From: Allostella sp. ATCC 35155
GTDB taxonomy: Bacteria; Pseudomonadota; Alphaproteobacteria; ATCC43930; Allostellaceae
Direction: 5' to 3'
DNA length: 64,000 nucleotides
Assembly (NCBI GenBank): GCA_006738865.1
Contig: AP019701.1
Location: 353,501-417,500, forward strand
Shown: piece by piece, positions 48,817 to 57,374 of the stretch
Layout of the letters: each line of letters begins with the position of its first letter
How positions within the stretch are numbered: position 1 is the stretch's first letter
Translations under genes and position numbers: made by a program
The notes under the pieces: generated by a model
Seen by the model: only the letters and a program-made list of their open reading frames with translations
Database searches by the model: none
What the model was told of the DNA's origin: nothing

Positions 48817-49577
48817 CGGTAGCCCCGTCCGGTCTTTTTGCGGCCGAGCGGGCGATCGTCACCGGCGGTGCCGGACGGATCGGACGAGCGATCGCGGCGT
48901 GCCTCGCCGCGGAGGGGGCGGACGTCCATGTCTTCGATCGCGACCAGCCCGCGACCGATTCGCTGGTCGCCCGCATCGCCGCCGATGGCGGGCGGGCCGC
49001 GGCGGTGGCGGTCGATCTCGCCGACCGGGCGGCCCTCGACATGGCCTGCCGGGGCTTCCTCGATCGACACGGCGCGCCCGACATGGTCGTCCATACGGCC
49101 TGCCCGCCGCTGCCGACCTCCGAGCCGGATTTCGCGGTCGACGACGCCGCCTGGGACGCGATGATCGAGGTCGGCCTCGGCGCCGCCCGGCGCATGGTCC
49201 GTCACTTCGTCCCGGCCCAGCGCGATCGCGGCCTGCGCGCGCGCTACCTGCTGGTGACGTCGCTGCACGCCCGGACGCCGCGGTCCTTTGCGCTCTACAG
49301 CTCGACGAAGGCCGCCATGGGCATGCTGGTCGCGGAACTGGCACGCGAACTCGGCCCCCTCGGGATTCGGGTGAACGCAATGGCGCCCGGCTATGTCGCG
49401 GGGGACGTCGCCCGCGCGGTCGCGCGCGTGCCGCTCGGCCGCTCCGGCACCGGCGACGACATCGCACAAATGGCGCTGGTGCTCCTGTCGGACCGTTTCT
49501 CGTCCTATGTCACCGGGACCACGGTCGTGGTCGATGGCGGCCTGTCCCTCGTCAACTGGATCCCCGTCCGGCCGTGA
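48813..49577 (+). CDS. Short-chain dehydrogenase/reductase
   Basis: A 254-residue SDR oxidoreductase. The cofactor motif is AIVTGGAGRIGRAIAACLAA, and the active site is SLHARTPRSFALYSSTKAAM with Ser, Tyr and Lys in SDR spacing. NAMAPGYVAGDVA and VTGTTVVVDGGLSLV are family C-terminal segments. It starts at a GTG overlapping the xseA stop (GTGA) and its 3' end overlaps the convergent membrane-protein gene by 26 bases. Substrate is unknown. Confidence 0.88.
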   Translation: MTVAPSGLFAAERAIVTGGAGRIGRAIAACLAAEGADVHVFDRDQPATDSLVARIAADGGRAAAVAVDLADRAALDMACRGFLDRHGAPDMVVHTACPPLPTSEPDFAVDDAAWDAMIEVGLGAARRMVRHFVPAQRDRGLRARYLLVTSLHARTPRSFALYSSTKAAMGMLVAELARELGPLGIRVNAMAPGYVAGDVARAVARVPLGRSGTGDDIAQMALVLLSDRFSSYVTGTTVVVDGGLSLVNWIPVRP

Positions 49578-50373
49578 TCCCGCGCGACGCTCGGGGTTCG
49601 CTCCGGATGGCGGCCGTCGCGATCAGGTGGCGTTGCCGCAGGTCAAGCAGATAGAGCACCACGAACAGGATGAGGAAGAGTTCCAGGCCCTCGCGCAGGC
49701 TGCGGAACAGCGGCTCGCCGCTGGCGGCGCCGGGCAGGTTGGCGACGATGCGCTCGGCGATGCGCAGGGCGAAGGCGATCACGGCGCTCGGCCACAGCGC
49801 CGCCGAAGGCCAGATCGTGCCCAACGGGGTGCGCCGCAGCCATCCGTCCGATCCGCCGCATGCGGCCCACACCGGCCACAGGATGCCGGTCGCCAGGATC
49901 GCGAGGCTGAGGACCGTCTTGGGCAGATCCTCCGACCATTTCGCGTAGTTGTGGAAGTTGGTCTCGTTCTGGGTGTTCACACGGCCGATCCATTCCGGCG
50001 TGTCCCAGCGGAACCATTGCTGGCCCCAACTGACTTCCTCGGCCGCGACGAACGCTAGGCCGACGACGAAACAGCCGGCCCAGAGCGCGATCCAGCGCTG
50101 CCGCAGGGCGCGGCGACGGCGGATGAGGTCGATGGCGGGGAGCAGGCCCGCAAGCGCGACCAGGGCCGTCACGTTCTCGACCACGCCCTGCTCGCTCGCC
50201 ATGACGATGGCGTAGGCGCCGGGAATGGGGGCGGTGACGAGCCCGGTCAGCAGGAGCGCCAGGAGCGCCACCGTCGGGAGGACCGTCATGCGGCGCAGGT
50301 CGGCCGCGGAGGGCAAATGTTCATCGCTCGACCGGCCGGCCGTAGCGAGACGCCGCTGCAGGGGTGTCAGCAT
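49552..50373 (-). CDS. Uncharacterised polytopic membrane protein
   Basis: A 273-residue protein with about six membrane segments (TVLPTVALLALLLTGLVTA, ENVTALVALAGLLPAIDLI, WIALWAGCFVVGLAFVAAEE and others). The most striking part is the sequence EEVSWGQQWFRWDTPEWIGR, followed by VNTQNETNFHN, between the third and fourth segments. It has the look of a conserved functional loop with acidic, Trp, Gln, Asn and His residues. I do not recognise an assigned function. It follows the ABC transporter region divergently and shares 26 bases with the SDR gene tail to tail. Confidence 0.75.
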   Translation of the reverse strand: MLTPLQRRLATAGRSSDEHLPSAADLRRMTVLPTVALLALLLTGLVTAPIPGAYAIVMASEQGVVENVTALVALAGLLPAIDLIRRRRALRQRWIALWAGCFVVGLAFVAAEEVSWGQQWFRWDTPEWIGRVNTQNETNFHNYAKWSEDLPKTVLSLAILATGILWPVWAACGGSDGWLRRTPLGTIWPSAALWPSAVIAFALRIAERIVANLPGAASGEPLFRSLREGLELFLILFVVLYLLDLRQRHLIATAAIRSEPRASRGITAGRGSS

Positions 50374-50461
50374 CCCGGTTCGTCCCAGTAGAATCGTCTG
50401 CGAACGTAACGCAGATGACCCGCTTTCGACCGCAAATGGTCGCCGAAATACCCTCGTTATG

Positions 50462-52327
50462 TCATGCGGCGGGCGATCCTGGGGCCTTTCTGCGGAAGAC
50501 GCGTGCGCGCGGGTCGGATAGGCGGCGGGCCAGCCAACCGGCGGTATCGCGGACCCGGGCGAGCGCCTCGTCGCGCACGAGTCGGGCGCCTTCGGGGCGC
50601 CGTTCCAGCGTCAGACGGCGGTCGTGGAAAGCCGCCAGCTCGCTGCGATGGCCGACGCTGACGACCGCGCTGCCGGGCAGCTCGGCAACCAGCCGCTGCA
50701 TCATCCGCTCCTGGGTGCCGGCGTCGAGGGCGGACGTGGCCTCGTCCATGATGACGATGTCCGGCCGCAGCAGGAACATGCGGGCAAAGGCGACGCGCTG
50801 TTTCTCGCCGCCGGACAGGATCCGGTCCCAGTCCTCGATCTCGCCCAGCCGGTCGGCGAGATGACCGAGTTCGGCCATCTCCAGCGTCGCCCGGACGTCG
50901 TCGTCGGGGATGGCGTCGGGCGCCTGGGGATAGGCGGCAACCCGCTTGAGCGAGCCGATCGGCAGGTAGGGGCGCTGCGGCATGAAGAAGATGCGGGCGT
51001 CGCGCAGAAGCCGCACCTCGCCGCCGCCCCACGGCCACAGGCCGGCAATCGCGCGCAGCAGCGTGCTTTTACCACTGCCGGAATCGCCGACGACGAGAAC
51101 CCGCTCGCCGCGGCCGATCGCGACATCGGTCTCGGCGACGACGCCGGTACCGTCGTCGAGGGTCACCGACAGGTCGCTCAGCCGCAATGCCGGCGCGTCC
51201 GGCTCGTCGTCGCCGTCGCTCCTGGTGTGGACGATCTGGCCGATGGTGCCGGGGGCCTCGTTGTGCTCGAGGATGTCGAGCGAGCGCAGGAGCGAGCCGA
51301 CGCGCACGGCCGATGCCTTCCAGTCGGCCAGTCGCGGATAGTTGTCGACCAGCCAGTTGAAGGCGGTCTGCACGGCCACGAAAGCGGTCGCGGCCTGCAT
51401 GACGTCGCCGAGGGACATCGTCCCCGCGAGGTATTTCGGCGCGCAGAGCAGCAGCGGCACCGTCGGCGCCAGCAGCGTGTTGGTCTGCGACACGGACGTC
51501 GTCCGCATGTGCTGGCCGCCGAGCGCCCACCAGGCGCTGCGGATGCGGTCGAGAAGGCGCCCCAGGGCCTCGCGCTCCTCCTTCTCGCCCTCGAGCAGGG
51601 CGATGCTCTCGCCATTCTCGCGCAGGCGGACGGCGCAGTAGCGGAAGTCCGCCTCGATCGCGTTCTTGCGCTCGGCGACGGCGACGAAGCGGCGGCCGAC
51701 GACCAGCATCGCGCCGGTCGCGACGGCGGAATAGAGGACGGCCGTGACCACCAGGTAGCCCGGTATGGTCCAGCCGCCGATCTCGATGCCGCCGCCGACG
51801 CGCCACAGGACCGTGATGAAGGTGATGGCGCCGACCGCGGCCGACAGCAGACCGACCGCGAAATCGATGGGTGCGTCGGTCGCCAGCCGCGCATCGTCGG
51901 CGATGCGCAGCTCGGGGTTGTCATGATCGCCGCGCATCATGTTCAGCCGGTAGTAGCGGCCGTTCCAGAACCAGTGGTCGAGGAGCCCGTTCGACAGGTG
52001 CCGGCGCCAGCGGATGTGGGTGTAGAAGCGCCCGGCGACGCTGGCGATACCGAGGCCGACCGAGGTGGCGACGAGGGCGAGCAGTACCAGGCACTGCGAC
52101 AGCACGGTCGACCCGTCCCGCCGCTCGAGCGCATCGAAGAAGTTCCGGTTCCAGACGGTGAGCTCGTACTGGATCGCGATCTGCGCCAGCACGACGGCGA
52201 CCAGCGCCGCCGTCAGCGCCCAGGCCGTCGCCGACCCGGCTCCTCGCCAGAAGCCGAGCGCCGACTGCCAGAACCGCGCCATGATGAGGCGGCGTTCCTC
52301 TTCGCCCGCCTGCAGCGCCTTCGCCAT
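50462..52327 (-). CDS. ABC transporter, fused permease-ATPase of the SbmA/YddA type
   Basis: A 621-residue half-transporter. The ABC_membrane_2-type transmembrane domain contains LTVWNRNFFDALERRDGSTV, characteristic of SbmA/BacA, YddA and Rv1819c-like proteins that move peptides, cobalamin or long-chain lipids. The ATPase domain has Walker [19 protein letters not shown], signature LSGGEKQRVAFARMF and Walker B DIVIMDEATSALDAGT. ATG 52327 (MAKALQAGEEER) is chosen; the longer upstream frame overlaps the asparaginase leader and looks non-coding. The substrate cannot be predicted. Confidence 0.88.
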   Translation of the reverse strand: MAKALQAGEEERRLIMARFWQSALGFWRGAGSATAWALTAALVAVVLAQIAIQYELTVWNRNFFDALERRDGSTVLSQCLVLLALVATSVGLGIASVAGRFYTHIRWRRHLSNGLLDHWFWNGRYYRLNMMRGDHDNPELRIADDARLATDAPIDFAVGLLSAAVGAITFITVLWRVGGGIEIGGWTIPGYLVVTAVLYSAVATGAMLVVGRRFVAVAERKNAIEADFRYCAVRLRENGESIALLEGEKEEREALGRLLDRIRSAWWALGGQHMRTTSVSQTNTLLAPTVPLLLCAPKYLAGTMSLGDVMQAATAFVAVQTAFNWLVDNYPRLADWKASAVRVGSLLRSLDILEHNEAPGTIGQIVHTRSDGDDEPDAPALRLSDLSVTLDDGTGVVAETDVAIGRGERVLVVGDSGSGKSTLLRAIAGLWPWGGGEVRLLRDARIFFMPQRPYLPIGSLKRVAAYPQAPDAIPDDDVRATLEMAELGHLADRLGEIEDWDRILSGGEKQRVAFARMFLLRPDIVIMDEATSALDAGTQERMMQRLVAELPGSAVVSVGHRSELAAFHDRRLTLERRPEGARLVRDEALARVRDTAGWLARRLSDPRARVFRRKAPGSPAA

Positions 52328-52567
52328 GACCGTAGCCTCCACGAAGCCGCCTGTCCGCGCGTGGCCCCATCGGGATTGCCTGGGGGTCGGTCGCGTGCCG
52401 TCCGCCGCGGCTGGGCGGACCTGTGCCGCCGACAACGGCGGATGCCGGCTCGGCGTTGCATCCGCATCTCGCCGCGGCGGGCTTGCCTCGACCCCGCCCC
52501 GCAGGCAAGGTCGCCGCCCGAGCCACATCGGCCGTCAGAGCCGAAATCTCAGAGGTTCCGGAGCCCC

Positions 52568-53614
52568 ATGAACGAAGCCCCGCTCGCCGTCGCCCCCGTC
52601 GCCGCCATCACCCCCAACCCCGTCCTGGTGGAGGTGACCCGCGGCACCGCCGTCGAGAGCCGCCATCGCGGCTCGATCGCCGTCGTCGATGCCGGCGGCA
52701 ATCTCGTCCACCGCGTCGGCGATGTCGCCCAGGCCGTCTATCCGCGATCGGCGATCAAGCCCCTGCAGGCGCTGCTGCTGGTCGAGTCGGGGGCGGCCGA
52801 CCGCTTCGGGCTGACCGACCGGGAACTCGCGCTCGCCTGCGCGTCCCATCGCGGCGAGCCGGTGCATACCGAGGCGGTCTCCTCCTGGCTCGGCCGGGTC
52901 GGCCTGTCGCCGGCCGATCTCGAATGCGGCGCGCATCTTCCCTACGACCCGAAATCGATGGAGGCGCTGCTGCGCGCGAACGGCCAAGCCTCGACCCTGC
53001 ACAACAACTGCTCGGGCAAGCATTCGGGCTTCGTCACGGCGGCCCTCCATCTCGGCCTGCCGATCAAGGGCTACATCCAGGCCGAGCACCCGCTGCAGCA
53101 GCGCCTCTACCGCACGGTCGAGGAGATGGGCGGGGAATCCCTGGAGGGGACGGGGCGCGGCGCCGACGGCTGCGGCATCCCGGTGTTCGGCGTGCCCCTG
53201 CGGGCGCTGGCCCGTGCCTTCGCCCGCCTCGACGATACCGCCGGCCTCGAGCCGAAGCGCGCCGAGGCGGCCCACCGCATCCTCGCCGCCATGGCGGCCG
53301 AGCCCGTGATGGTGAGCGGCCACGGCAACTTCGTCACCCGCGTGATGCAGGTCGCCGGTGAGACGGTGCGGCTGAAGAGCGGCGCCGAGGGCGTCTACTG
53401 CGCCGTCCTGGTCGGCCGCGGCATCGGCATTGCGGTCAAGATCGATGACGGTGCGGGCCGCGCCGCCGAGGTCGCGATGGCGGCGGCGCTGCGCCGGCTC
53501 GGCGCCTTCACGCCCGCGCAGGAGCGCGAGCTGGCGGACTTCCTGGAAGTGCCGATCCGCAACGTCGCGGGCCGCGACGTCGGCGTGATCCGGCCCCTGG
53601 CCGACCTCTTCTAG
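52568..53614 (+). CDS. Asparaginase II family protein
   Basis: A 348-residue member of the asparaginase II (PF06089, Rhizobium etli AnsA-type) family, which is unrelated to the classical L-asparaginases. Conserved segments include VYPRSAIKPLQALLLVESGA, ACASHRGEPVHTEAV, ECGAHLPYD, NNCSGKHSGFVTAA and GRGADGCGIPVFGVPL. SGKH is expected to hold catalytic residues. ATG 52568 is the first Met consistent with the family; the frame is open far upstream but antisense to the ABC transporter. Probably hydrolyses L-asparagine to aspartate and ammonia. Confidence 0.9.
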   Translation: MNEAPLAVAPVAAITPNPVLVEVTRGTAVESRHRGSIAVVDAGGNLVHRVGDVAQAVYPRSAIKPLQALLLVESGAADRFGLTDRELALACASHRGEPVHTEAVSSWLGRVGLSPADLECGAHLPYDPKSMEALLRANGQASTLHNNCSGKHSGFVTAALHLGLPIKGYIQAEHPLQQRLYRTVEEMGGESLEGTGRGADGCGIPVFGVPLRALARAFARLDDTAGLEPKRAEAAHRILAAMAAEPVMVSGHGNFVTRVMQVAGETVRLKSGAEGVYCAVLVGRGIGIAVKIDDGAGRAAEVAMAAALRRLGAFTPAQERELADFLEVPIRNVAGRDVGVIRPLADLF

Positions 53615-53648
53615 CCCCTCGCGAAGCCACGTCCGAAGGAGCCCGCCG

Positions 53649-54635
53649 ATGCGTGCCGTGCGCTGCCATGCCTATGGCGATCTCGCCAACCTCGTCGTCG
53701 AGGAACTGCCGGACCCGGAGCCGGGGCCGGGCGAGGTGCTGGTCGCGGTCCATGCCGTCGGCATCAATTTCGCCGACGGTCTGATGGTGCTGGGCCAGTA
53801 TCAGGAAAAGCCGGCACTGCCCTTCACCCCGGGGCTGGAGGCGGCGGGCGTCGTCCTTGCCTGCGGTGACGGGGTGACCCGTGTCCGGCCCGGCGCCCGC
53901 GTCGCCTGCCTGGTCGATACCGGTGCCTATGCGGACACGCTGATCGCGCCCGAGGATCGGCTGTTTCCCATCCCCGACGCCATGGACATGGCGACGGCGG
54001 CAGCATTTCCGGTCGTCTACGGCACCTCGCACGTGGCGCTCGACCGTCGCGCGCGGCTGCAGCCGGGCGAGACGTTGCTGGTCCATGGCGCCGCCGGCGG
54101 CGTCGGACTGACCGCCGTCGAGATCGGGCGCGCGATGGGCGCGACGGTGATCGCGTCGGCTTCGACGCCGGAGAAGCTGGCGGTGACGGCCCTGCACGGC
54201 GCCGAGCACCTCATCGACTATTCCCGCGAGGATCTGCGCCAGCGCGTGCGGCAGATCACCGACGGCCGCGGCGCCGACGTGATCTACGATCCGGTCGGCG
54301 GCGACGTCTTCGATGCCTCGCTGCGCTGCATCGCCTGGGAAGGCCGGCTCGTCGTCATCGGCTTCGCCTCCGGCCGCATTCCCCAGGCGCCGGCGAACCT
54401 GCTGCTGGTCAAGAACATCGCCGTGATCGGTCTCTTCTGGGGCGCCTACCGCCAGCGCGATCCGCAGGTCGTCCGCGACAGCCTGGAGACCCTGTTCGGC
54501 TGGTGGGGGGAAGGGCGGCTGAAGCCGCATGTCTCCCATCGCCTGGATCTCGGGGATGCCGCCGCGGCGATCGGGCTGCTGCGCGACCGCCGCTCGATGG
54601 GCAAGGTGGTTCTGACCACCGGCCGGACCGAGTAG
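53649..54635 (+). CDS. NADPH:quinone oxidoreductase family protein
   Basis: A 328-residue zinc-free medium-chain dehydrogenase of the QOR type. Features: VEELPDPEPGPGEVLVAVHA, GINFADGLMVLGQYQEKPAL, TPGLEAAGVVLACG, and the cofactor fold VHGAAGGVGLTAVEIGRAMG. It would reduce quinones or enoyl substrates with NADPH. It lies 34 bases after the asparaginase gene and 17 before the methyltransferase gene, all on the plus strand. Confidence 0.9.
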   Translation: MRAVRCHAYGDLANLVVEELPDPEPGPGEVLVAVHAVGINFADGLMVLGQYQEKPALPFTPGLEAAGVVLACGDGVTRVRPGARVACLVDTGAYADTLIAPEDRLFPIPDAMDMATAAAFPVVYGTSHVALDRRARLQPGETLLVHGAAGGVGLTAVEIGRAMGATVIASASTPEKLAVTALHGAEHLIDYSREDLRQRVRQITDGRGADVIYDPVGGDVFDASLRCIAWEGRLVVIGFASGRIPQAPANLLLVKNIAVIGLFWGAYRQRDPQVVRDSLETLFGWWGEGRLKPHVSHRLDLGDAAAAIGLLRDRRSMGKVVLTTGRTE

Positions 54636-54652
54636 GGGCTGGGCGGCAGCGG

Positions 54653-55885
54653 ATGGGCGATCCGGTCCGGGAGCAGTACGAGGCCTTTCCCTACCCCGCG
54701 CGAGATCCCAAGGACGAGCGCCGGCGCCTGGTGACGGGCTCGCCCAGCCACATCGCGGAGATCGAGCACTACCTGTTCGCCGGCCGCCTCGACCGCGACG
54801 GCCGGCCGCTGCGCGTCCTGTTCGCCGGCGGCGGGACGGGCGACGGCGCCATCATGCTGGCGCAGCAACTGGCCGACCGGCAGATGCCGGCCGAGATCGT
54901 CCATCTCGACATCTCCACCGCGTCCCGCCGGGTCGCGGAGGCCCGTGCCGCCGTCCGCGGGCTGGACAATCTGCGGTTCGTCACGGGCTCGCTGCTCGAT
55001 GCGCCGGAACTGGGGCGGTTCGACTATGTCGACTGCTGCGGCGTGCTGCATCACCTGCCGGATCCGGATGCCGGCATGCGCGCGCTCGCCGACGCGCTCG
55101 CGCCCGGTGGCGGCATCGGCATCATGGTCTATGGCGAACTCGGCCGGTCGGGCGTCTATCCGATGCAGGATCTGCTCGTCCGGCTCGCGCCGGACGACCT
55201 CGCTCCGGCCGAGCGGGTGGGAATTGCCCGCCGCGTCGTGCGCGGCCTGCCGGAGACGAACCTGCTGCGCCGGAACCCGCTGCTCGGCGACCATCTGTCG
55301 TCCGACGCCGGCATCCTCGACTTGCTGCTGCACGCGCGCGACCGGGCCTATCGGGTGCCGCAGGTGCTGCGGTTGCTGGAGCAGGCCGGGCTGCGGCCGG
55401 TCGGGTTCATCGAACCGATCCGCTACCGGCCGGAGACCTGGATCGCGGATCCCGTCGTGCGGCGCCGGCTGGCCGACCTGCCCGAGGGCGAACGGATGGC
55501 GGCGGCCGAACTCCTGTCGTGCGGCATGAAGGTGCACATCGCCTATGCGGTCGCGGCCGACCGCTCCGACGATCCGGTCGCGCGGCTGGACGAGGATGCG
55601 GTTCCGGTACTGCGGGACATCGAGGCCGACGCCCTGGCGCGGGCGCTGAAGCCCGGGCAGAACCTGACCGTCCGCTTCGACGGGGCGCCGCTCGCGCTGG
55701 CGCTGCCGGCGCTGGCCGGTCCTATCGTAGCCCGGGTCGACGGTCGCCGGTCCGTCGGCGCCATCCGCGCCGACCTGCAGCGGACGGTCGACCCGCGCCT
55801 TACCGATTCGGCATTCGCCGCGGCCTTCGCGGCCACCTACGAGGTGCTCTGTGGGATCAACCGGCTGCTGCTGACGCGGCCGTGA
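54653..55885 (+). CDS. Class I SAM-dependent methyltransferase with C-terminal extension
   Basis: A 410-residue protein. The N-terminal REQYEAFPYPARDPKDERRR is a signature of a methyltransferase subgroup. The SAM fold follows (RVLFAGGGTGDGAIMLAQQL, IVHLDISTASRRVAEARAAV, FDYVDCCGVLHHLPDPDAGM). Residues from about 290 to 410 form an additional domain ending in a winged-helix-like segment (VDGRRSVGAIRADLQRTVDP). The substrate is unknown. ATG 54653 lies 17 bases after the quinone reductase gene, suggesting co-transcription. Confidence 0.82.
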   Translation: MGDPVREQYEAFPYPARDPKDERRRLVTGSPSHIAEIEHYLFAGRLDRDGRPLRVLFAGGGTGDGAIMLAQQLADRQMPAEIVHLDISTASRRVAEARAAVRGLDNLRFVTGSLLDAPELGRFDYVDCCGVLHHLPDPDAGMRALADALAPGGGIGIMVYGELGRSGVYPMQDLLVRLAPDDLAPAERVGIARRVVRGLPETNLLRRNPLLGDHLSSDAGILDLLLHARDRAYRVPQVLRLLEQAGLRPVGFIEPIRYRPETWIADPVVRRRLADLPEGERMAAAELLSCGMKVHIAYAVAADRSDDPVARLDEDAVPVLRDIEADALARALKPGQNLTVRFDGAPLALALPALAGPIVARVDGRRSVGAIRADLQRTVDPRLTDSAFAAAFAATYEVLCGINRLLLTRP

Positions 55886-55899
55886 AGATGGTTTCGGCC

Positions 55900-55933
55900 G
55901 AAATGACGAACGGCCGGAAATGACGAACGGCCG
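55900..55933 (+). repeat. Tandem 17-base duplication
   Basis: GAAATGACGAACGGCCG occurs twice back to back (55900-55916 and 55917-55933) just after the methyltransferase stop. The second copy supplies part of the left arm of the following hairpin, so the duplication may derive from replication slippage at that structure. Confidence 0.85.
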
Positions 55934-55956
55934 GACGGGGGGCCGTCCGGCCGTTC
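55925..55956. terminator. 14-bp perfect hairpin between convergent genes
   Basis: GAACGGCCGGACGG at 55925-55938 pairs perfectly with CCGTCCGGCCGTTC at 55943-55956 across a GGGG loop. It lies between the methyltransferase (plus) and DUF1127 (minus) genes and is followed by TTCCTGG on the plus strand. Position and stability fit a bidirectional terminator despite the lack of a long T-run. Confidence 0.7.
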
Positions 55957-55987
55957 CTGGTGCGGCCTCGGGAACCGGGAGGGGGGC

Positions 55988-56221
55988 TCAGCCGCGCCAG
56001 AAGGGCTTGTCGTACTCGCCGACCGCGTCGGCGCGGGTCAGGCCCATGTCGCGCAGCATGCGCTCGTCGAGCTGGGCCAGGTGGATGCGCTGGCGATAGC
56101 GGTCGTTCCAGTTCGCCAGGGCCGAGAAGGCACGCTGCAGCATGGTTGCCGGGCGCAGCGTCAGGTCCGCGGCGGGCGCGAGGCCGGCGCGGGGGGCGGG
56201 GATCATGCTGGGGGAAGCCAT
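55988..56221 (-). CDS. DUF1127 small protein
   Basis: A 77-residue basic protein ending in a DUF1127 domain (WNDRYRQRIHLAQLDERMLR followed by DMGLTRADAVGEYDKPFW). In other alphaproteobacteria DUF1127 proteins bind RNA and influence phosphate and carbon metabolism and small-RNA turnover. ATG 56221 is chosen because GGAG lies a few bases upstream; ATG 56233 would add four residues. Its gene is divergent from a GcvA-type LysR gene, which may regulate it. Confidence 0.85.
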   Translation of the reverse strand: MASPSMIPAPRAGLAPAADLTLRPATMLQRAFSALANWNDRYRQRIHLAQLDERMLRDMGLTRADAVGEYDKPFWRG

Positions 56222-56279
56222 CGGGTACTCCATCGCAACGTCGGATGCCGTTCGGAGCCATGTCCGGACGACCCGTCTC

Positions 56280-56315
56280 GACCATCCCTCGCGCCGGGGA
56301 TGGTCCCTGCGAGGG
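56280..56315 (-). promoter_or_regulatory. Mutually exclusive stems in the DUF1127 leader
   Basis: Two alternative pairings share bases: GACCATCCC (56280-56288) with GGGATGGTC (56297-56305), and CCCTCGC (56286-56292) with GCGAGGG (56309-56315). Both are perfect in DNA. In the minus-strand transcript they would lie about 60-95 bases upstream of the DUF1127 start. They could form a two-state leader; no ligand or T-run is evident. Confidence 0.4.
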
Positions 56316-56441
56316 TTCAGGATAAGGTGGGTTTGGCCCGGTTCGGCTGCGCATCCGTCATATGACTTGAAATAAGGGCATTTCTGGGGAAGAACAAACG
56401 ATGAATTCTCATGTGATGGATCAACAGGGCTAATCCTTCCG

Positions 56442-57326
56442 ATGCGCCGCGACCTGCCACCCCTGAACGCTTTGCGGGCTTTCGAGGCCGCTGCCCGGCT
56501 GCTCAGCTTCACCCGTGCGGCCGACGAGCTGGCCGTGACCCAGGCCGCCGTCAGCCATCAGATCAAGGCCCTGGAGGACTGGCTGGGGGTGCTGCTCTTC
56601 CAGCGCCTGCCGCGGCGCCTGGCGCTGACGGAGGCCGGGCGGGAACTGCTGGCGTCGGTCCGCGACGCGTTCGATCGCGTCGAGGCCGCGGTTTCGCACA
56701 CGCGGCGCAACGACGGCAGCGGCCCGCTGACGGTGACGGTGGTTCCCTCCTTCGCGGCGAAATGGCTGGTGCCGCGCCTCGGGCGCTTCCAGATGGCCCA
56801 TCCCGACATCGAGGTCCGCATCGCGGCCGACATCCGCCTCACTCGCTTCGACGACGGGGTCGATCTGGCGATCCGGGCCGGACGCGGCCCCTGGCCGGGC
56901 CTCGTCTGCGAGCGCCTGCTGGACGAGGAGCTGTTCCCCGTATGCAGCCCGCGGCTGCTCGCCGGGCCGCGGCCGCTCAGCGCACCGGCCGATCTGCGCC
57001 ACCACATGCTGCTGCATGATGATTTCGAGCATGACTGGCGAATGTGGCTGCAGGCCGCTGGCGTCGCCGATGTCGACTGGCGGCGCGGGCCACGCTTCAG
57101 CGATTCCAGCATGGTGGTCCAGGCTGCCGTCGAGGGCCAGGGGGTGGCGCTGGCGCGCAGCGCGCTCGCCCAGGAGGATCTGAAGGCGGGCCGCCTCGTC
57201 CGGCCCTTCCGAATCGATATCGCCAGCGAGCTCGCCTACTACATCGTCTGCCCGCCCTCCCACGCCGGACGGCACAAGGTGCGGGCATTCCGCGACTGGT
57301 TGATGCAGGAGGCGACCGCGTCCTAG
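56442..57326 (+). CDS. GcvA-type LysR transcriptional regulator
   Basis: A 294-residue LTTR of the GcvA/AmpR branch. The N-terminus RDLPPLNALRAFEAAARLLS and the helix-turn-helix ELAVTQAAVSHQIKALEDWL are diagnostic. The effector domain has GPLTVTVVPSFAAKWLVPRL, RFDDGVDLAIRAGRGPWPGL and AAVEGQGVALARSALAQEDL. It is divergent from the DUF1127 gene over a 220-base structured region, a pairing found in many alphaproteobacteria, so DUF1127 is its likeliest target. The regulated signal is unknown. Confidence 0.9.
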   Translation: MRRDLPPLNALRAFEAAARLLSFTRAADELAVTQAAVSHQIKALEDWLGVLLFQRLPRRLALTEAGRELLASVRDAFDRVEAAVSHTRRNDGSGPLTVTVVPSFAAKWLVPRLGRFQMAHPDIEVRIAADIRLTRFDDGVDLAIRAGRGPWPGLVCERLLDEELFPVCSPRLLAGPRPLSAPADLRHHMLLHDDFEHDWRMWLQAAGVADVDWRRGPRFSDSSMVVQAAVEGQGVALARSALAQEDLKAGRLVRPFRIDIASELAYYIVCPPSHAGRHKVRAFRDWLMQEATAS

Positions 57327-57374
57327 TGTCGGGGCGTTGATGGCCATCAACCCGAAGGAAGCAGCCCGGCGCGA

